Counted from the first letter of the stretch, positions 32,552-41,260 are shown. The stretch is DNA of 64,000 nucleotides from an uncultured Acetatifactor sp. (GCA_934433135.1 CAKRZO010000009.1:62001-126000), one strand, 5' to 3'. Made by a program: numbers and translations. The notes: a model not told the origin generated them from the letters alone.

Positions 32552-33406
32552 ATGTTTGGATATATTATTGTAAATCAGGCAGAGATGAAATATAAGGAAT
32601 TTGCGGTATATCATTCTTATTACTGCGGACTGTGCCGGAAGTTAAAAGAAAAATACGGTATCACGGGGCAGCTGTCTTTGAGTTATGATATGACGTTTTT
32701 GCTGATGATTCTGACCGGATTGTATGATCCGGAAACGACAGTGGGAACGACAAGATGCATTGCACATCCGCTGGAAAAACATGAGACGAGAACCAATCTG
32801 TTCACGGAATATATAGCAGATATGAATGTACTGTTTGCTCGTTACAAATGTGAGGATGACTGGGAAGATGAACGCAAGTTTCATAAGCTTTTATATGGCA
32901 GAATGTTGAAAGGCAAGAGCAGGAAACTAAAAGAAAAATATGCCGAAAAATACCGGAATATTGATCATTTGATGCACGATATGGCTGATGCGGAAAAAGA
33001 GAGCGATACCGATATCGATACCATGGCCGGACTGTTCGGGAAAATTATGTCACAGATTGTCGTTTGCAAAGAAGATGAATGGGCGGAAAACCTTTCCCGA
33101 TTCGGTTTTTATCTGGGAAAGTTTATCTATCTGATGGATGCTTATGAAGATGTGGATGAAGACCTGAAAAAAGGGACTTTTAACCCTTTGAAGAAAAAAT
33201 ATGAGAATCCGGATTTTGAGGAAGAGTGTCACACCATACTTACCATGATGATGTCAGAGTGTTGTAAGGAATTTGAAAAGCTGCCGATTCTGGAAAATGT
33301 CGAGATCCTGCGGAATATTTTGTATTCCGGCATATGGAGCAGATATGAAATCGTAAGAGAAAAACGGATTCGGAAAGAAGAAAAAGAGGAAAACAAAAAT
33401 GTATGA
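32552..33406 (+). CDS. DUF5685 family protein
   Basis: The 284-residue cytoplasmic protein matches the pattern of DUF5685: MFGYIIVNQAEMKYKEFAVY, a YYCGLCRKLKEKYG motif near residue 25, CIAHPLEKH near 68, and a helix-rich second half with YLMDAYEDVDEDLKKGTFNPL (about 192). The acidic DxxEDxxED segment recalls metal-binding motifs of isoprenoid-synthase-fold proteins, but this is only a resemblance. The end overlaps the start of the J-domain gene by 8 bases, indicating translational coupling. The C-terminus is a charged Lys/Glu helix. Function unknown. Confidence 0.75.
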   Translation: MFGYIIVNQAEMKYKEFAVYHSYYCGLCRKLKEKYGITGQLSLSYDMTFLLMILTGLYDPETTVGTTRCIAHPLEKHETRTNLFTEYIADMNVLFARYKCEDDWEDERKFHKLLYGRMLKGKSRKLKEKYAEKYRNIDHLMHDMADAEKESDTDIDTMAGLFGKIMSQIVVCKEDEWAENLSRFGFYLGKFIYLMDAYEDVDEDLKKGTFNPLKKKYENPDFEEECHTILTMMMSECCKEFEKLPILENVEILRNILYSGIWSRYEIVREKRIRKEEKEENKNV

Positions 33407-34148
33407 TCCTTATGCTGTTCTGGGCATTCGAAGAGATGCAACGGAAGAAGAGATAAAAAAGGCATATAAAGCCTTGAGCCGGAAATATCATCCGGATGCC
33501 AATATTAATAATCCGGATAGGGATAAGGCAGAAGAGAAATTTAAGGAGATCCAGGCTGCCTACCAGCAGATTATGAAAGAAAAAACCGAAGGTTACAGCG
33601 GCTACGGACAGTATCAGTCCGGTTCCGGAAGGACGGAAAGAAGTGATGACCCGTTCGGCGGTTTTGGCTACGGCGGCCCGTTTGGCGGCTTCGGCTATGG
33701 CCCGTTCGGCGGTTTTTACGGTAATTATGGACAGAACGGCGGAAATACCGGTTATGAGGAAGAACCTTACCTTCGCGCTGCAGGAAATTATATCCGGAAC
33801 GGTTATTACAAGGAGGCGCGAAATGCGCTGGATTCCATGGGGCTTCAGGAGCGTGGGGCAAGGTGGTACTATTACAGTGCAAGAGCACATGCCGGTATGG
33901 GGAATAATGTAGCGGCTCTGGAGCATGCCAGAAAGGCGGTTTCCTTAGAACCGAACAACCCGGATTATCAGAATCTGGTAAGGAGCTTTGAAAGCGGAGG
34001 CAGCTGGTATGAGCAGCGTCAGGCTTCTTACGGATATCCCACTACGGGCGGAGGGAATCTTTGTCTGAAACTGTGTGTTGCCAATCTGATCTGTAATATG
34101 TGCTGCGGCGGCGGGGTCTGCTGCGGCGGAAGAGGTTTCTTCTATTAA
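33399..34148 (+). CDS. J-domain protein with Gly-rich linker and Cys-rich C-terminus
   Basis: The 249-residue protein begins with a J domain (MYDPYAVLGIRRDATEEEI..., HPD motif in SRKYHPDAN) that would stimulate DnaK ATPase. A Gly/Phe/Tyr-rich linker (about 85-115) follows, then a TPR-like helical region (about 120-200), and a hydrophobic, Cys/Gly-rich C-terminal tail ending in CCGGGVCCGG and GRGFFY. It lacks the zinc fingers of DnaJ, so it is a specialised type C co-chaperone. It overlaps the DUF5685 gene; its client may be that protein or the membrane zinc-ribbon protein. Confidence 0.85.
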   Translation: MYDPYAVLGIRRDATEEEIKKAYKALSRKYHPDANINNPDRDKAEEKFKEIQAAYQQIMKEKTEGYSGYGQYQSGSGRTERSDDPFGGFGYGGPFGGFGYGPFGGFYGNYGQNGGNTGYEEEPYLRAAGNYIRNGYYKEARNALDSMGLQERGARWYYYSARAHAGMGNNVAALEHARKAVSLEPNNPDYQNLVRSFESGGSWYEQRQASYGYPTTGGGNLCLKLCVANLICNMCCGGGVCCGGRGFFY

Positions 34149-34263
34149 CGGAATGTCTGTCCGACCGGAGGTAATTTCGATCGGTTTTATGGGAAATATA
34201 TGCCGGTGAATGAATCCCTGCAAAAAAAAGAGTCTTATTTCCGAAAATGAAAGAAAAAAACTG

Positions 34264-34292
34264 TTGCATTTTACGTCTATATTTACTATAAT
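34264..34292 (+). promoter_or_regulatory. nrdDG promoter
   Basis: TTGCAT (34264-34269), 17 bases, TATAAT (34287-34292), giving a leader of about 135 bases before nrdD. Confidence 0.8.
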
Positions 34293-34296
34293 AGAT

Positions 34297-34341
34297 ACAA
34301 GATATAGATGTGCCGCGGCGAAAAAGATACTAAATATAGTA
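34297..34341 (+). promoter_or_regulatory. Tandem NrdR boxes (predicted)
   Basis: ACAAGATATAGATGT (34297-34311) and TACTAAATATAGTA (34328-34341) are two imperfect palindromes around ATAT, with centres 31-32 bp apart. This matches the paired NrdR-box layout (three helical turns) at ribonucleotide reductase genes. They lie just after the -10 box, suited to repression. Confidence 0.6.
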
Positions 34342-34354
34342 ACTGATAAATCCG

Positions 34355-34389
34355 GTGACCGTATCTGTAGTAGATACAGATGCGGTCAC
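34355..34389 (+). promoter_or_regulatory. Leader hairpin of nrdD
   Basis: GTGACCGTATCTGTA (34355-34369) pairs with TACAGATGCGGTCAC (34375-34389) with one G-U pair around GTAGA. There is no U-tract, so it is not an intrinsic terminator; an RNA-stability or translation role is possible. Confidence 0.65.
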
Positions 34390-34435
34390 GTTATGCAGTG
34401 CGGTTCAAAACAAGGAAACAGAAGGGAATAAGGGC

Positions 34436-36562
34436 ATGAAGATTCAGAAGAGAGATGGGCGTATTGTACCCTATGAAGCAGACAAAATCGTTGCGGCAAT
34501 CCATAAGGCTAACAATGAAGTAGAGGAAAAGGAGAGAGCAGGCGAGGAACTGATCGAAGAGATTCTGGATGTTGTCCAGGCACAGAATAAGGACAAGTTG
34601 ACCGTGGAGAGAATTCAGGATATGATCGAAGCGCAGCTGGTTTCTCACAATAAGTATACCCTTGCCAAGAAATATATTGTTTACCGTTATCAGAGGAGTC
34701 TGCTGCGTAAGTCGAATACCACGGATGAGTCTATTTTAAAACTGATTCGAAATGAAAATAAGGAACTGGCGGAAGAGAATTCCAATAAGAATACCAGGCT
34801 GGCATCTACTCAGAGAGATTATATTGCGGGAGAAGTATCCAGAGATGTTACCAGAAGACTTCTTCTGCCGGAACATATTGCGCTTGCTCATGATAACGGT
34901 GTGATTCATTTCCATGATGCCGATTATTTTATCCAGCCTATTTTTAACTGCTGTCTGATTAACATAAAGGATATGCTGGACAACGGAACTTCCATCAACG
35001 GCAAGATGATTGAGTCTCCCAAGAGTTTTCAGGTCGCATGTACCGTGACGACTCAGATTATTGCAGCGGTTGCCAGCAACCAGTATGGCGGACAGTCTGT
35101 AAATATCAAGCATTTGGGAAAATATTTAAGAAAGAGCAGAGATAAATTCAGAAAGCAGCTGGAGGATGAGTTCGGCGATCGCATGGATGAAGCTACGAAG
35201 GAAAAGGTAGTGAATCTGCGTCTTCACGACGAGTTGAAGAGCGGTGTGCAGACCATTCAGTACCAGATCAATACCTTAATGACCACCAATGGGCAGTCTC
35301 CGTTTGTAACACTGTTTCTTCATATTGATGATCAGGACGAGTATGTGGAAGAGACCGTGGAGATCATCAAGGAAATTTTAAGACAGCGGCTGGAAGGCAC
35401 CAAGAACGAGAAGGGAGTCTATGTGACACCGGCATTCCCGAAACTGGTTTACGTTCTGGATGAGAACAACTGCCTGAAAGGCGGAAAGTACGATGAGGTG
35501 ACGCATCTGGCTGCAAGATGCTCCGCTAAAAGGATGTACCCGGATTATATTTCTGCAAAGAAGATGCGGGAAAACTATGAAGGAGAGGTATTCTCCTGTA
35601 TGGGATGTCGTTCTTTCCTGTCGCCGTGGAAGGATGAAAACGGAAATTACAAGTGGGAAGGCCGCTTTAATCAGGGCGTTGTCAGCCTGAATCTGCCGCA
35701 GATCGGTATTCTGGCAAAGAAAGATGAGGAGAAATTCTGGAAGCTTTTGGATGAGCGGCTGCAGATTTGTTTTGAGGCATTAATGTGCCGCCATAAGTCT
35801 CTTCTGGGTGTTGTTTCGGATGTCAGCCCCATCCACTGGCAGTACGGAGCCATTGCCCGTCTGAAAAAGGGAGAGACCATTGACCGGTATTTAAAGGATG
35901 GTTATTCCACATTATCTCTGGGATACATCGGATTGTATGAGACAACGTATCTGATGAAAGGTTGCAGCCATACCCAGCCGGAAGGAAAAGAGTTTGCTCT
36001 TCGGGTAATGGATTATCTGAAGGACACAGCGGCAAAGTGGAAAGAGGAAACCGGTCTCGGATTCAGTCTTTACGGAACACCGGCGGAGACTTTGTGCTAC
36101 CGCTTTGCAAGAATCGATCGCGAGAAGTTCGGTGATATTGAGAATGTAACAGACAAGGGATATTATACCAACTCTTATCATGTGGATGTCAGAGAGCCGA
36201 TTGATGCTTTCAGCAAATTCACCTTTGAGAGTGAGTTCCAGCAGAAATCCTTAGGCGGTGCCATTTCTTATGTGGAAGTGCCGAATCTGATCAATAATAT
36301 TCCGGCAATTGAAGAAGTGATTAAATTTATCTATGACAATATTCAGTACGGCGAATTTAACACAAAGTCTGATTATTGCCATGTCTGCGGATACGACGGA
36401 GAGATTCAGATCAACGATGATATGGAATGGGAGTGTCCGCAATGTCATAATAAGGACCATTCCAAGATGAATGTTACCAGGAGAACCTGCGGGTATCTGG
36501 GTGAAAATTATTGGAATGCGGGGAAAACCAAGGAAATAAAGGCAAGGGTATTACATCTATGA
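34436..36562 (+). CDS. nrdD: Anaerobic (class III) ribonucleoside-triphosphate reductase
   Basis: NrdD reduces ribonucleotides to deoxyribonucleotides under anoxia using a glycyl radical. The 708-residue protein starts with an ATP-cone (MKIQKRDGRIVPYEADKIV, residues 1-90) for allosteric control, followed by the ten-stranded barrel. Near the C-terminus are the zinc site (CHVCGYDGE and CPQCHNK) and the glycyl-radical loop RRTCGYLGENYWN. The start at 34436 fits the ATP-cone start; upstream codons lie in the leader. It overlaps nrdG by 4 bases. NrdR boxes precede it. Confidence 0.96.
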   Translation: MKIQKRDGRIVPYEADKIVAAIHKANNEVEEKERAGEELIEEILDVVQAQNKDKLTVERIQDMIEAQLVSHNKYTLAKKYIVYRYQRSLLRKSNTTDESILKLIRNENKELAEENSNKNTRLASTQRDYIAGEVSRDVTRRLLLPEHIALAHDNGVIHFHDADYFIQPIFNCCLINIKDMLDNGTSINGKMIESPKSFQVACTVTTQIIAAVASNQYGGQSVNIKHLGKYLRKSRDKFRKQLEDEFGDRMDEATKEKVVNLRLHDELKSGVQTIQYQINTLMTTNGQSPFVTLFLHIDDQDEYVEETVEIIKEILRQRLEGTKNEKGVYVTPAFPKLVYVLDENNCLKGGKYDEVTHLAARCSAKRMYPDYISAKKMRENYEGEVFSCMGCRSFLSPWKDENGNYKWEGRFNQGVVSLNLPQIGILAKKDEEKFWKLLDERLQICFEALMCRHKSLLGVVSDVSPIHWQYGAIARLKKGETIDRYLKDGYSTLSLGYIGLYETTYLMKGCSHTQPEGKEFALRVMDYLKDTAAKWKEETGLGFSLYGTPAETLCYRFARIDREKFGDIENVTDKGYYTNSYHVDVREPIDAFSKFTFESEFQQKSLGGAISYVEVPNLINNIPAIEEVIKFIYDNIQYGEFNTKSDYCHVCGYDGEIQINDDMEWECPQCHNKDHSKMNVTRRTCGYLGENYWNAGKTKEIKARVLHL

Positions 36563-37074
36563 ATTATGCTGCAATAAAAAAGACAGATGTGGCAAACGGC
36601 CCGGGAGTCCGGGTCAGCCTTTTTGTCAGCGGATGCACACATCACTGCAAAGGCTGCTTCAATGCGGAAACGTGGGATTTTTCCTATGGAAAGCCATTTG
36701 ATTCCGAAGCGGAAGCAGAGCTCTTTAAGGCATTGGATCATTCCTATATCAGCGGATTCAGTCTGTTGGGAGGGGAGCCTTTTGAAAAGGCCAATCGGAA
36801 AGTTCTGGCAGGCTTATTAAAAAGGATAAAGGAACGGTTTCCACAAAAGGACATCTGGTGCTATTCCGGCTATACGTTTGAGGATATACTTTCCTGGACA
36901 GCGCAAGGAAGCCGGGATACGAAAGAAATGCTTTCGGCAATTGATGTCTTAGTGGACGGTGAATTTGTGGAAGAAAAAAAGAATCTCCGCCTTGCTTTCC
37001 GCGGCTCGGAAAACCAGAGAATTATCGATGTCCCGCGGTCCTTAAAAGAGGAGAAGGTTGTCACAAAAATTTAA
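36559..37074 (+). CDS. nrdG: Anaerobic ribonucleotide reductase activating protein
   Basis: NrdG is the radical-SAM enzyme that installs the glycyl radical on NrdD. The 171-residue protein has the CxxxCxxC cluster motif in SGCTHHCKGCFNAETWD (about residue 31), and the GGEPFE motif that contacts S-adenosylmethionine. The ATG overlaps the nrdD stop codon (ATGA). It ends in VDVPRSLKEEKVVTKI, the usual C-terminal part. Confidence 0.95.
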   Translation: MNYAAIKKTDVANGPGVRVSLFVSGCTHHCKGCFNAETWDFSYGKPFDSEAEAELFKALDHSYISGFSLLGGEPFEKANRKVLAGLLKRIKERFPQKDIWCYSGYTFEDILSWTAQGSRDTKEMLSAIDVLVDGEFVEEKKNLRLAFRGSENQRIIDVPRSLKEEKVVTKI

Positions 37075-37096
37075 TATTTCTTTTAGGATTGTACTA

Positions 37097-37125
37097 TTGT
37101 ATTTCCCAGTGGGGAGTGCTATTAT
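37097..37125 (+). promoter_or_regulatory. Promoter of the small HEAT-repeat gene
   Basis: TTGTAT (37097-37102), 17 bases, TATTAT (37120-37125), after the nrdG stop codon. Confidence 0.6.
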
Positions 37126-37163
37126 AAACAGTATAAAAATACATGAAAAGAGGGCGCATATAC

Positions 37164-37502
37164 ATGGATAACGCACGTACATTTGAAAAAATCACAAAAC
37201 TGGCCGGCAAGAAGAAATCAGCAAAGATTTTAAAGTTCCTGGACTCTAAAGAGCCGGAAGTCGTTGTAGCTGCATTGAAAGCACTCAGCGAGATCAAAGA
37301 CGAAGACAGTGTAAACGCAATCGATCACAGAATTGACAGTGAGAATGTGGAAATCCGTAAGGAAGCTGCACTGGCACTGGGAGAGATCGGAACCGAGTAT
37401 GCAAAGACTCATTTGCAGCACAAGATGGCAAGCGAACAGGATGAAACCGTAAAAGCTGCAATCAAAGAAGCTTTGAAGAAGATTGCCGACAGCAGAAAGT
37501 AA
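37164..37502 (+). CDS. Small HEAT-repeat protein
   Basis: The 112-residue protein consists almost wholly of HEAT-type helix pairs: SAKILKFLDSKEPEVVVAAL, DEDSVNAIDHRIDSENVEIR with KEAALALGEIGT, and ETVKAAIKEALKKI. HEAT repeats mediate protein contacts. The start at 37164 (MDNARTFEKI) uses GAGGG 9 bases upstream. It has its own promoter and a strong terminator, so it is a monocistronic gene. The partner is unknown. Confidence 0.75.
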   Translation: MDNARTFEKITKLAGKKKSAKILKFLDSKEPEVVVAALKALSEIKDEDSVNAIDHRIDSENVEIRKEAALALGEIGTEYAKTHLQHKMASEQDETVKAAIKEALKKIADSRK

Positions 37503-37549
37503 GATGTGAGACCAATCTGCAGCTTACCGTTTGGTAACGAAAAAACAAG

Positions 37550-37594
37550 AAAACCGTCTACACAAAATCTGCAGGTTTTGTGTAGACGGTTTTT
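37550..37594 (+). terminator. Terminator after the HEAT gene
   Basis: AAAACCGTCTACACAAAA (37550-37567) pairs perfectly over 18 bp with TTTTGTGTAGACGGTTTT (37576-37593), and a T follows. The A-tract makes it possibly bidirectional. Confidence 0.9.
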
Positions 37595-37672
37595 GCGACA
37601 ACAGATGACCGTTTGAATAGTTGCTGCATATTTATAAAGGGCAATTATTCGGATGTATCCTTCAAAAAGCAG

Positions 37673-38803
37673 TTATTCCAAATCATTCTGCAGGGCAATG
37701 CCGTTTACTTCCACGATGCCGTCTAAGCGGATGACCAGGCAGGAGCGACCGTCTATGATGCGGTTGTCTACCAGGTCGGTGCGATCCGGTTTGACTTTGA
37801 TCACAACATCCGGTGTTTTTACTTCAAAGGATCTGGTATTGATAATGTTGTCGGCAAGAAGAGAGACGGATTGTCCGGCGGTTTCTTCAAAATGCTTATC
37901 GAATTCTTCCATTTTTTCATTGGAAACACCGCTGCCGGCAAAGAGGGTCTTCATTTCATTTTGCGATAAAGTAAGCGGTTCGGTATCCTCTTTGTGTTCT
38001 TCCACCATTTCGGATAATTTTTCATGAATGGCTTTTACTGCTTCTAATTTGCATTCTTCCCCTAAGGTCTCTTCAATAAGAGCATGGAACGTATCCTTCT
38101 GGCTGCCGGCGGACAGCGGGAGAGTGCAGTGAAAGAGCTGACTGACAAAGGAATCCTTCAATGCTTCCGCATTTTTGGAATAATACAGAAGACTGTGGAT
38201 ATTGCTGCCTCTGTCATCAAAAGCCGGGAACAGAAATCCGGTCTCGGGCATTCCTACGACCCAGTCACGAATCCGGTTCTGGAAAGCATTCTCTTCCGGA
38301 AAATAGCTTAAGCCCGGCTTGGAAAGGGCAACGGGACAAATACAGGATAGAATATATTCATAAATATCGGTGGAAGCATCTTCCATATCCAATCCGTCTT
38401 TTGTTCGTCCCGGTACGTCATAAACATCGTGAACGATCAGGATCAGATAGTTGCCTGTATATTCATAGTTTTCAATAATTTTATCATAGTAGGCATCCAG
38501 AAGCTCCTCATCCTTCAATTTACTGTCTCTTAAGCGCAGGAGAAATTCCTGAGCGCCGTCTTTGAATTCCGCATCCAGCGGAAACTCCAGATTCAGCAGG
38601 TTCTTACCCAGAGTGCCGGAGTAATTTTTCCGCAGAATTTCAAAATATTTAAACATTTCTTCTTCCGGAAGAGCCAGAAAAGGCTGGCAGAAAGTCATTT
38701 TTTTGTTTTTTTCTCCATCCACATAGCAGCCGCAGATCCGGGTGATGGAACAATTATTCTGAGTCAGCAATTTTTTTAATTCCGATATTTCCTGTTTGAT
38801 CAT
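37673..38803 (-). CDS. DUF4317 family protein
   Basis: The 376-residue cytoplasmic protein begins MIKQEISELKKLLTQNNCSI and continues RICGCYVDGEKNK, the pattern of DUF4317, a family common in Lachnospiraceae and relatives. The middle is mixed alpha/beta (YLILIVHDVYDVPGRTKD), and the C-terminal 60 residues are beta-rich (VVIKVKPDRTDLVDNRIIDG). No signal peptide or membrane segment. It starts behind AAGG and is divergent from the Spo0A-like gene. Function unknown. Confidence 0.75.
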   Translation of the reverse strand: MIKQEISELKKLLTQNNCSITRICGCYVDGEKNKKMTFCQPFLALPEEEMFKYFEILRKNYSGTLGKNLLNLEFPLDAEFKDGAQEFLLRLRDSKLKDEELLDAYYDKIIENYEYTGNYLILIVHDVYDVPGRTKDGLDMEDASTDIYEYILSCICPVALSKPGLSYFPEENAFQNRIRDWVVGMPETGFLFPAFDDRGSNIHSLLYYSKNAEALKDSFVSQLFHCTLPLSAGSQKDTFHALIEETLGEECKLEAVKAIHEKLSEMVEEHKEDTEPLTLSQNEMKTLFAGSGVSNEKMEEFDKHFEETAGQSVSLLADNIINTRSFEVKTPDVVIKVKPDRTDLVDNRIIDGRSCLVIRLDGIVEVNGIALQNDLE

Positions 38804-38985
38804 AGTAACCTTATTTACACCTCAATTTGTTTGTTTTTGCAAAATGTCTACAGAAAAGGAGGTTTTTTGTAGACACATTCAGCACCTGATTCAGTATATC
38901 GCAAAGAGAATCAGAAAACAAGAGAGAAATTTATACAAAATTGTTGTCGGAAAAAATGTATTTTTTGGTTGACAGTGCGCGTTAT

Positions 38986-39018
38986 TTGTCGCTATTTTGT
39001 AGATTTGCGCGGTATAAT
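38986..39018 (+). promoter_or_regulatory. Candidate Spo0A-activated promoter (P1)
   Basis: TTGTCGC (38986-38992), similar to the 0A box, is followed after a 21-base spacer by a perfect TATAAT (39013-39018). Spo0A-activated sigma-A promoters such as B. subtilis spoIIG have a similarly over-long spacer with 0A boxes at -35. A second TTGTCGG lies upstream at 38944. Confidence 0.35.
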
Positions 39019-39032
39019 GCGATGAAATCCTG

Positions 39033-39062
39033 TTGAATTGAGGGACATTTACCCGTTATAAT
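39033..39062 (+). promoter_or_regulatory. Sigma-A promoter (P2) of the Spo0A-like gene
   Basis: TTGAAT (39033-39038), 18 bases, TATAAT (39057-39062), 61 bases before the start codon. Confidence 0.6.
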
Positions 39063-39123
39063 GAGAATAGGGCGAAAAACCATAACAGAAAGAGATTTGC
39101 CCGGGAAAATGGAGGATGTTGTC

Positions 39124-39726
39124 ATGGAACAGCTGAACGTAATATCTACAAAGGATAACGACAAAGTGTACCGGATATTAGGAGATCTGATGAAGGCAGA
39201 TAAGGAATTTCAGATTATGATTACAGTACCATCAGCCGGGGAGAAAAAGGAAGGCGGAAAAGAGAATAGTTTACGGGACTTAAAAAATGTGTCCTCCGCT
39301 GTGGGAGGCAGACAGAACACGGCAGCTTCTTTTGCGCATACGGAAAAAGCACCGGAACATGACCTGGAGCAGGATGTCACCAACATGATTCATGAAATCG
39401 GTGTACCGGCACATATCAAAGGATACCAGTACTTACGGGAGGCGATCATGCTTTCCGTGGAAGATCCGGCCATGATCAGCTCGATCACCAAAATTCTGTA
39501 CCCCGGAATTGCCAAAAAATTCCAGACCACTTCCAGCCGTGTGGAACGGGCGATTCGTCATGCTATTGAGGTGGCCTGGAGCAGAGGAAGGATGGAAACG
39601 CTGGATGCTTTGTTCGGTTATACCATTAATACAGGGAAGGGAAAGCCTACCAATTCGGAATTTATTGCATTGATTGCGGACAGAATCCGCTTAGAGTACC
39701 GACAGCCGCAAAAAAAACTTTTCTAA
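39124..39726 (+). CDS. Spo0A-type DNA-binding protein lacking a receiver domain
   Basis: The 200-residue protein carries a near-canonical Spo0A C-terminal effector domain in residues about 95-195: HEIGVPAHIKGYQYLREAI, the recognition helix region SRVERAIRHAIEVAWSRG, and the sigma-A contact segment GKPTNSEFIALIADRIRLE. The N-terminal 90 residues do not form a response-regulator receiver: the acidic pocket, phosphorylatable Asp and Lys are absent, and the region ends in a Gly/Glu/Lys-rich linker. The start at 39124 was chosen for GGAGG 8 bases upstream. It probably binds 0A boxes without phosphorelay control. It sits alone, not in the spoIVB-spo0A neighbourhood, so it is a paralogue rather than the master regulator. 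Confidence 0.88.
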   Translation: MEQLNVISTKDNDKVYRILGDLMKADKEFQIMITVPSAGEKKEGGKENSLRDLKNVSSAVGGRQNTAASFAHTEKAPEHDLEQDVTNMIHEIGVPAHIKGYQYLREAIMLSVEDPAMISSITKILYPGIAKKFQTTSSRVERAIRHAIEVAWSRGRMETLDALFGYTINTGKGKPTNSEFIALIADRIRLEYRQPQKKLF

Positions 39727-39792
39727 AACAGGTTTTTGTTGTATAATGAAAGTGCCGGAATTTGCGGTAATTAACCAAACGGAGGCTTTCAA

Positions 39793-41238
39793 ATGAAAAA
39801 AATTTTGTTCGTGGCATCGGAGGGCGTACCTTTTATTAAAACCGGAGGACTGGCGGATGTAGTAGGATCTCTGCCCAAATACATTGATCGGAACTATTAT
39901 GACATCAGAGTGATTCTTCCGAAATATACCTGTATGAAACAGGAGTGGAAGGATAAAATACAATATATCAGTCATTTTTATATGGATTTCAACTGGAAAA
40001 ATGAATATGTGGGGATTCTGACAACCCGGGTGGACGGCATTACCTACTATTTTGTCGATAACGAGGGATACTTCGGAGGCTTTAAGCCTTATGGGGATAA
40101 TACGCTGTTTGAGATTGAAAAATTTGCATTTTTCTCAAAAGCGGCACTGGCAATCCTGCCGGTAGTGGATTTTCAGCCGGATCTCATTCACTGCCATGAC
40201 TGGCAGACCGGGCTGATTCCCGTTTATCTGAAAGAGAGATTCCATGATGGTGATTTTTACCGGAATATAAAATCCGTTCTGACGATTCATAACCTGAAGT
40301 TTCAGGGCAGATGGGATCCGAAGGAAGTGCAGAGTATTACCGGTCTTCCGGAATATTATTTTACACCGGATAAGCTGGAAGCCTATAAGGATGCCAATCT
40401 TTTAAAGGGAGGCATTGTGTATGCAGATGCAATTACTACGGTCAGCAGCACTTATGCAGAAGAAATTAAGACACCGTTTTACGGGGAAGGACTGGACGGA
40501 TTAATGCGTGCCAGAAGCAATTCTTTAAGGGGAATTGTCAATGGAATTGATTATGAGGAGTTTAATCCGCAGACGGATCCGCATATTGTCAAGAATTACA
40601 GCCCCATTAATTTCCGTAAGGAAAAGATCAAGAATAAACGTGCCCTGCAGACGGAACTGAATCTGGAAAAAAATGATAAAAAAATGATGATCGGAATTGT
40701 TTCCAGACTTACCGACCAGAAAGGATTTGACCTGATTGCCTATGTGATGGATCGTTTGTGTCAGGACGACATCCAGCTGGTGGTACTGGGAACCGGAGAG
40801 GAAAGGTATGAGAACTGCTTCCGCCATTTTGCGTGGAAGTATCCGGATAAGGTTTCTGCCAATATTTTCTATTCCGATCCGTTGGCGCATAAGATTTATG
40901 CGTCCTGTGATGCGTTCCTGATGCCGTCTTTGTTTGAGCCTTGCGGGTTAAGCCAGTTAATCAGCCTGCGTTACGGAACGGTTCCCATTGTAAGAGAGAC
41001 CGGAGGATTAAAGGATACCGTACAGCCTTATAATGAATATGAGAGCACAGGAACCGGTTTCAGCTTCCGGAATTATAATGCGGATGAAATGCTCAATACG
41101 ATCCGGTATGCGGAAAGCATCTACAGCGGCAAAAAGAGAGAATGGAATAAGATTATAGACAGAGCTATGGCAGCAGATTTTTCCTGGAAGGCAAGTGCAC
41201 GCAAGTATCAGGAAATGTATGACTGGCTGATCGGATGA
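39793..41238 (+). CDS. glgA: Glycogen synthase GlgA
   Basis: GlgA extends alpha-1,4-glucan from ADP-glucose. The 481-residue GT5 protein has the N-terminal KTGGLADVVGSLPK motif that binds ADP-glucose (residues 15-28), HCHDWQTGLIPVY (about 131), the GIVSRLTDQKGFDL segment that opens the second Rossmann domain (about 300), and the catalytic PSLFEPCGLSQL motif (about 378). No other glycogen genes are adjacent. The lipid flippase gene follows by 22 bases. Confidence 0.95.
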   Translation: MKKILFVASEGVPFIKTGGLADVVGSLPKYIDRNYYDIRVILPKYTCMKQEWKDKIQYISHFYMDFNWKNEYVGILTTRVDGITYYFVDNEGYFGGFKPYGDNTLFEIEKFAFFSKAALAILPVVDFQPDLIHCHDWQTGLIPVYLKERFHDGDFYRNIKSVLTIHNLKFQGRWDPKEVQSITGLPEYYFTPDKLEAYKDANLLKGGIVYADAITTVSSTYAEEIKTPFYGEGLDGLMRARSNSLRGIVNGIDYEEFNPQTDPHIVKNYSPINFRKEKIKNKRALQTELNLEKNDKKMMIGIVSRLTDQKGFDLIAYVMDRLCQDDIQLVVLGTGEERYENCFRHFAWKYPDKVSANIFYSDPLAHKIYASCDAFLMPSLFEPCGLSQLISLRYGTVPIVRETGGLKDTVQPYNEYESTGTGFSFRNYNADEMLNTIRYAESIYSGKKREWNKIIDRAMAADFSWKASARKYQEMYDWLIG

Positions 41239-41260
41239 ATACCAAAGGAAAAGCAGCGGA

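Larger units (their letters stand above)
38804..39123. other. Control region between DUF4317 and the Spo0A-like gene
   Basis: The 320-base gap holds an inverted repeat TGTCTACA/TGTAGACA (38845-38852/38868-38875), two 0A-box-like TTGTCG motifs (38944-38950, 38986-38992) and two candidate promoters for the Spo0A-like gene. No gene is supported. Confidence 0.6.
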
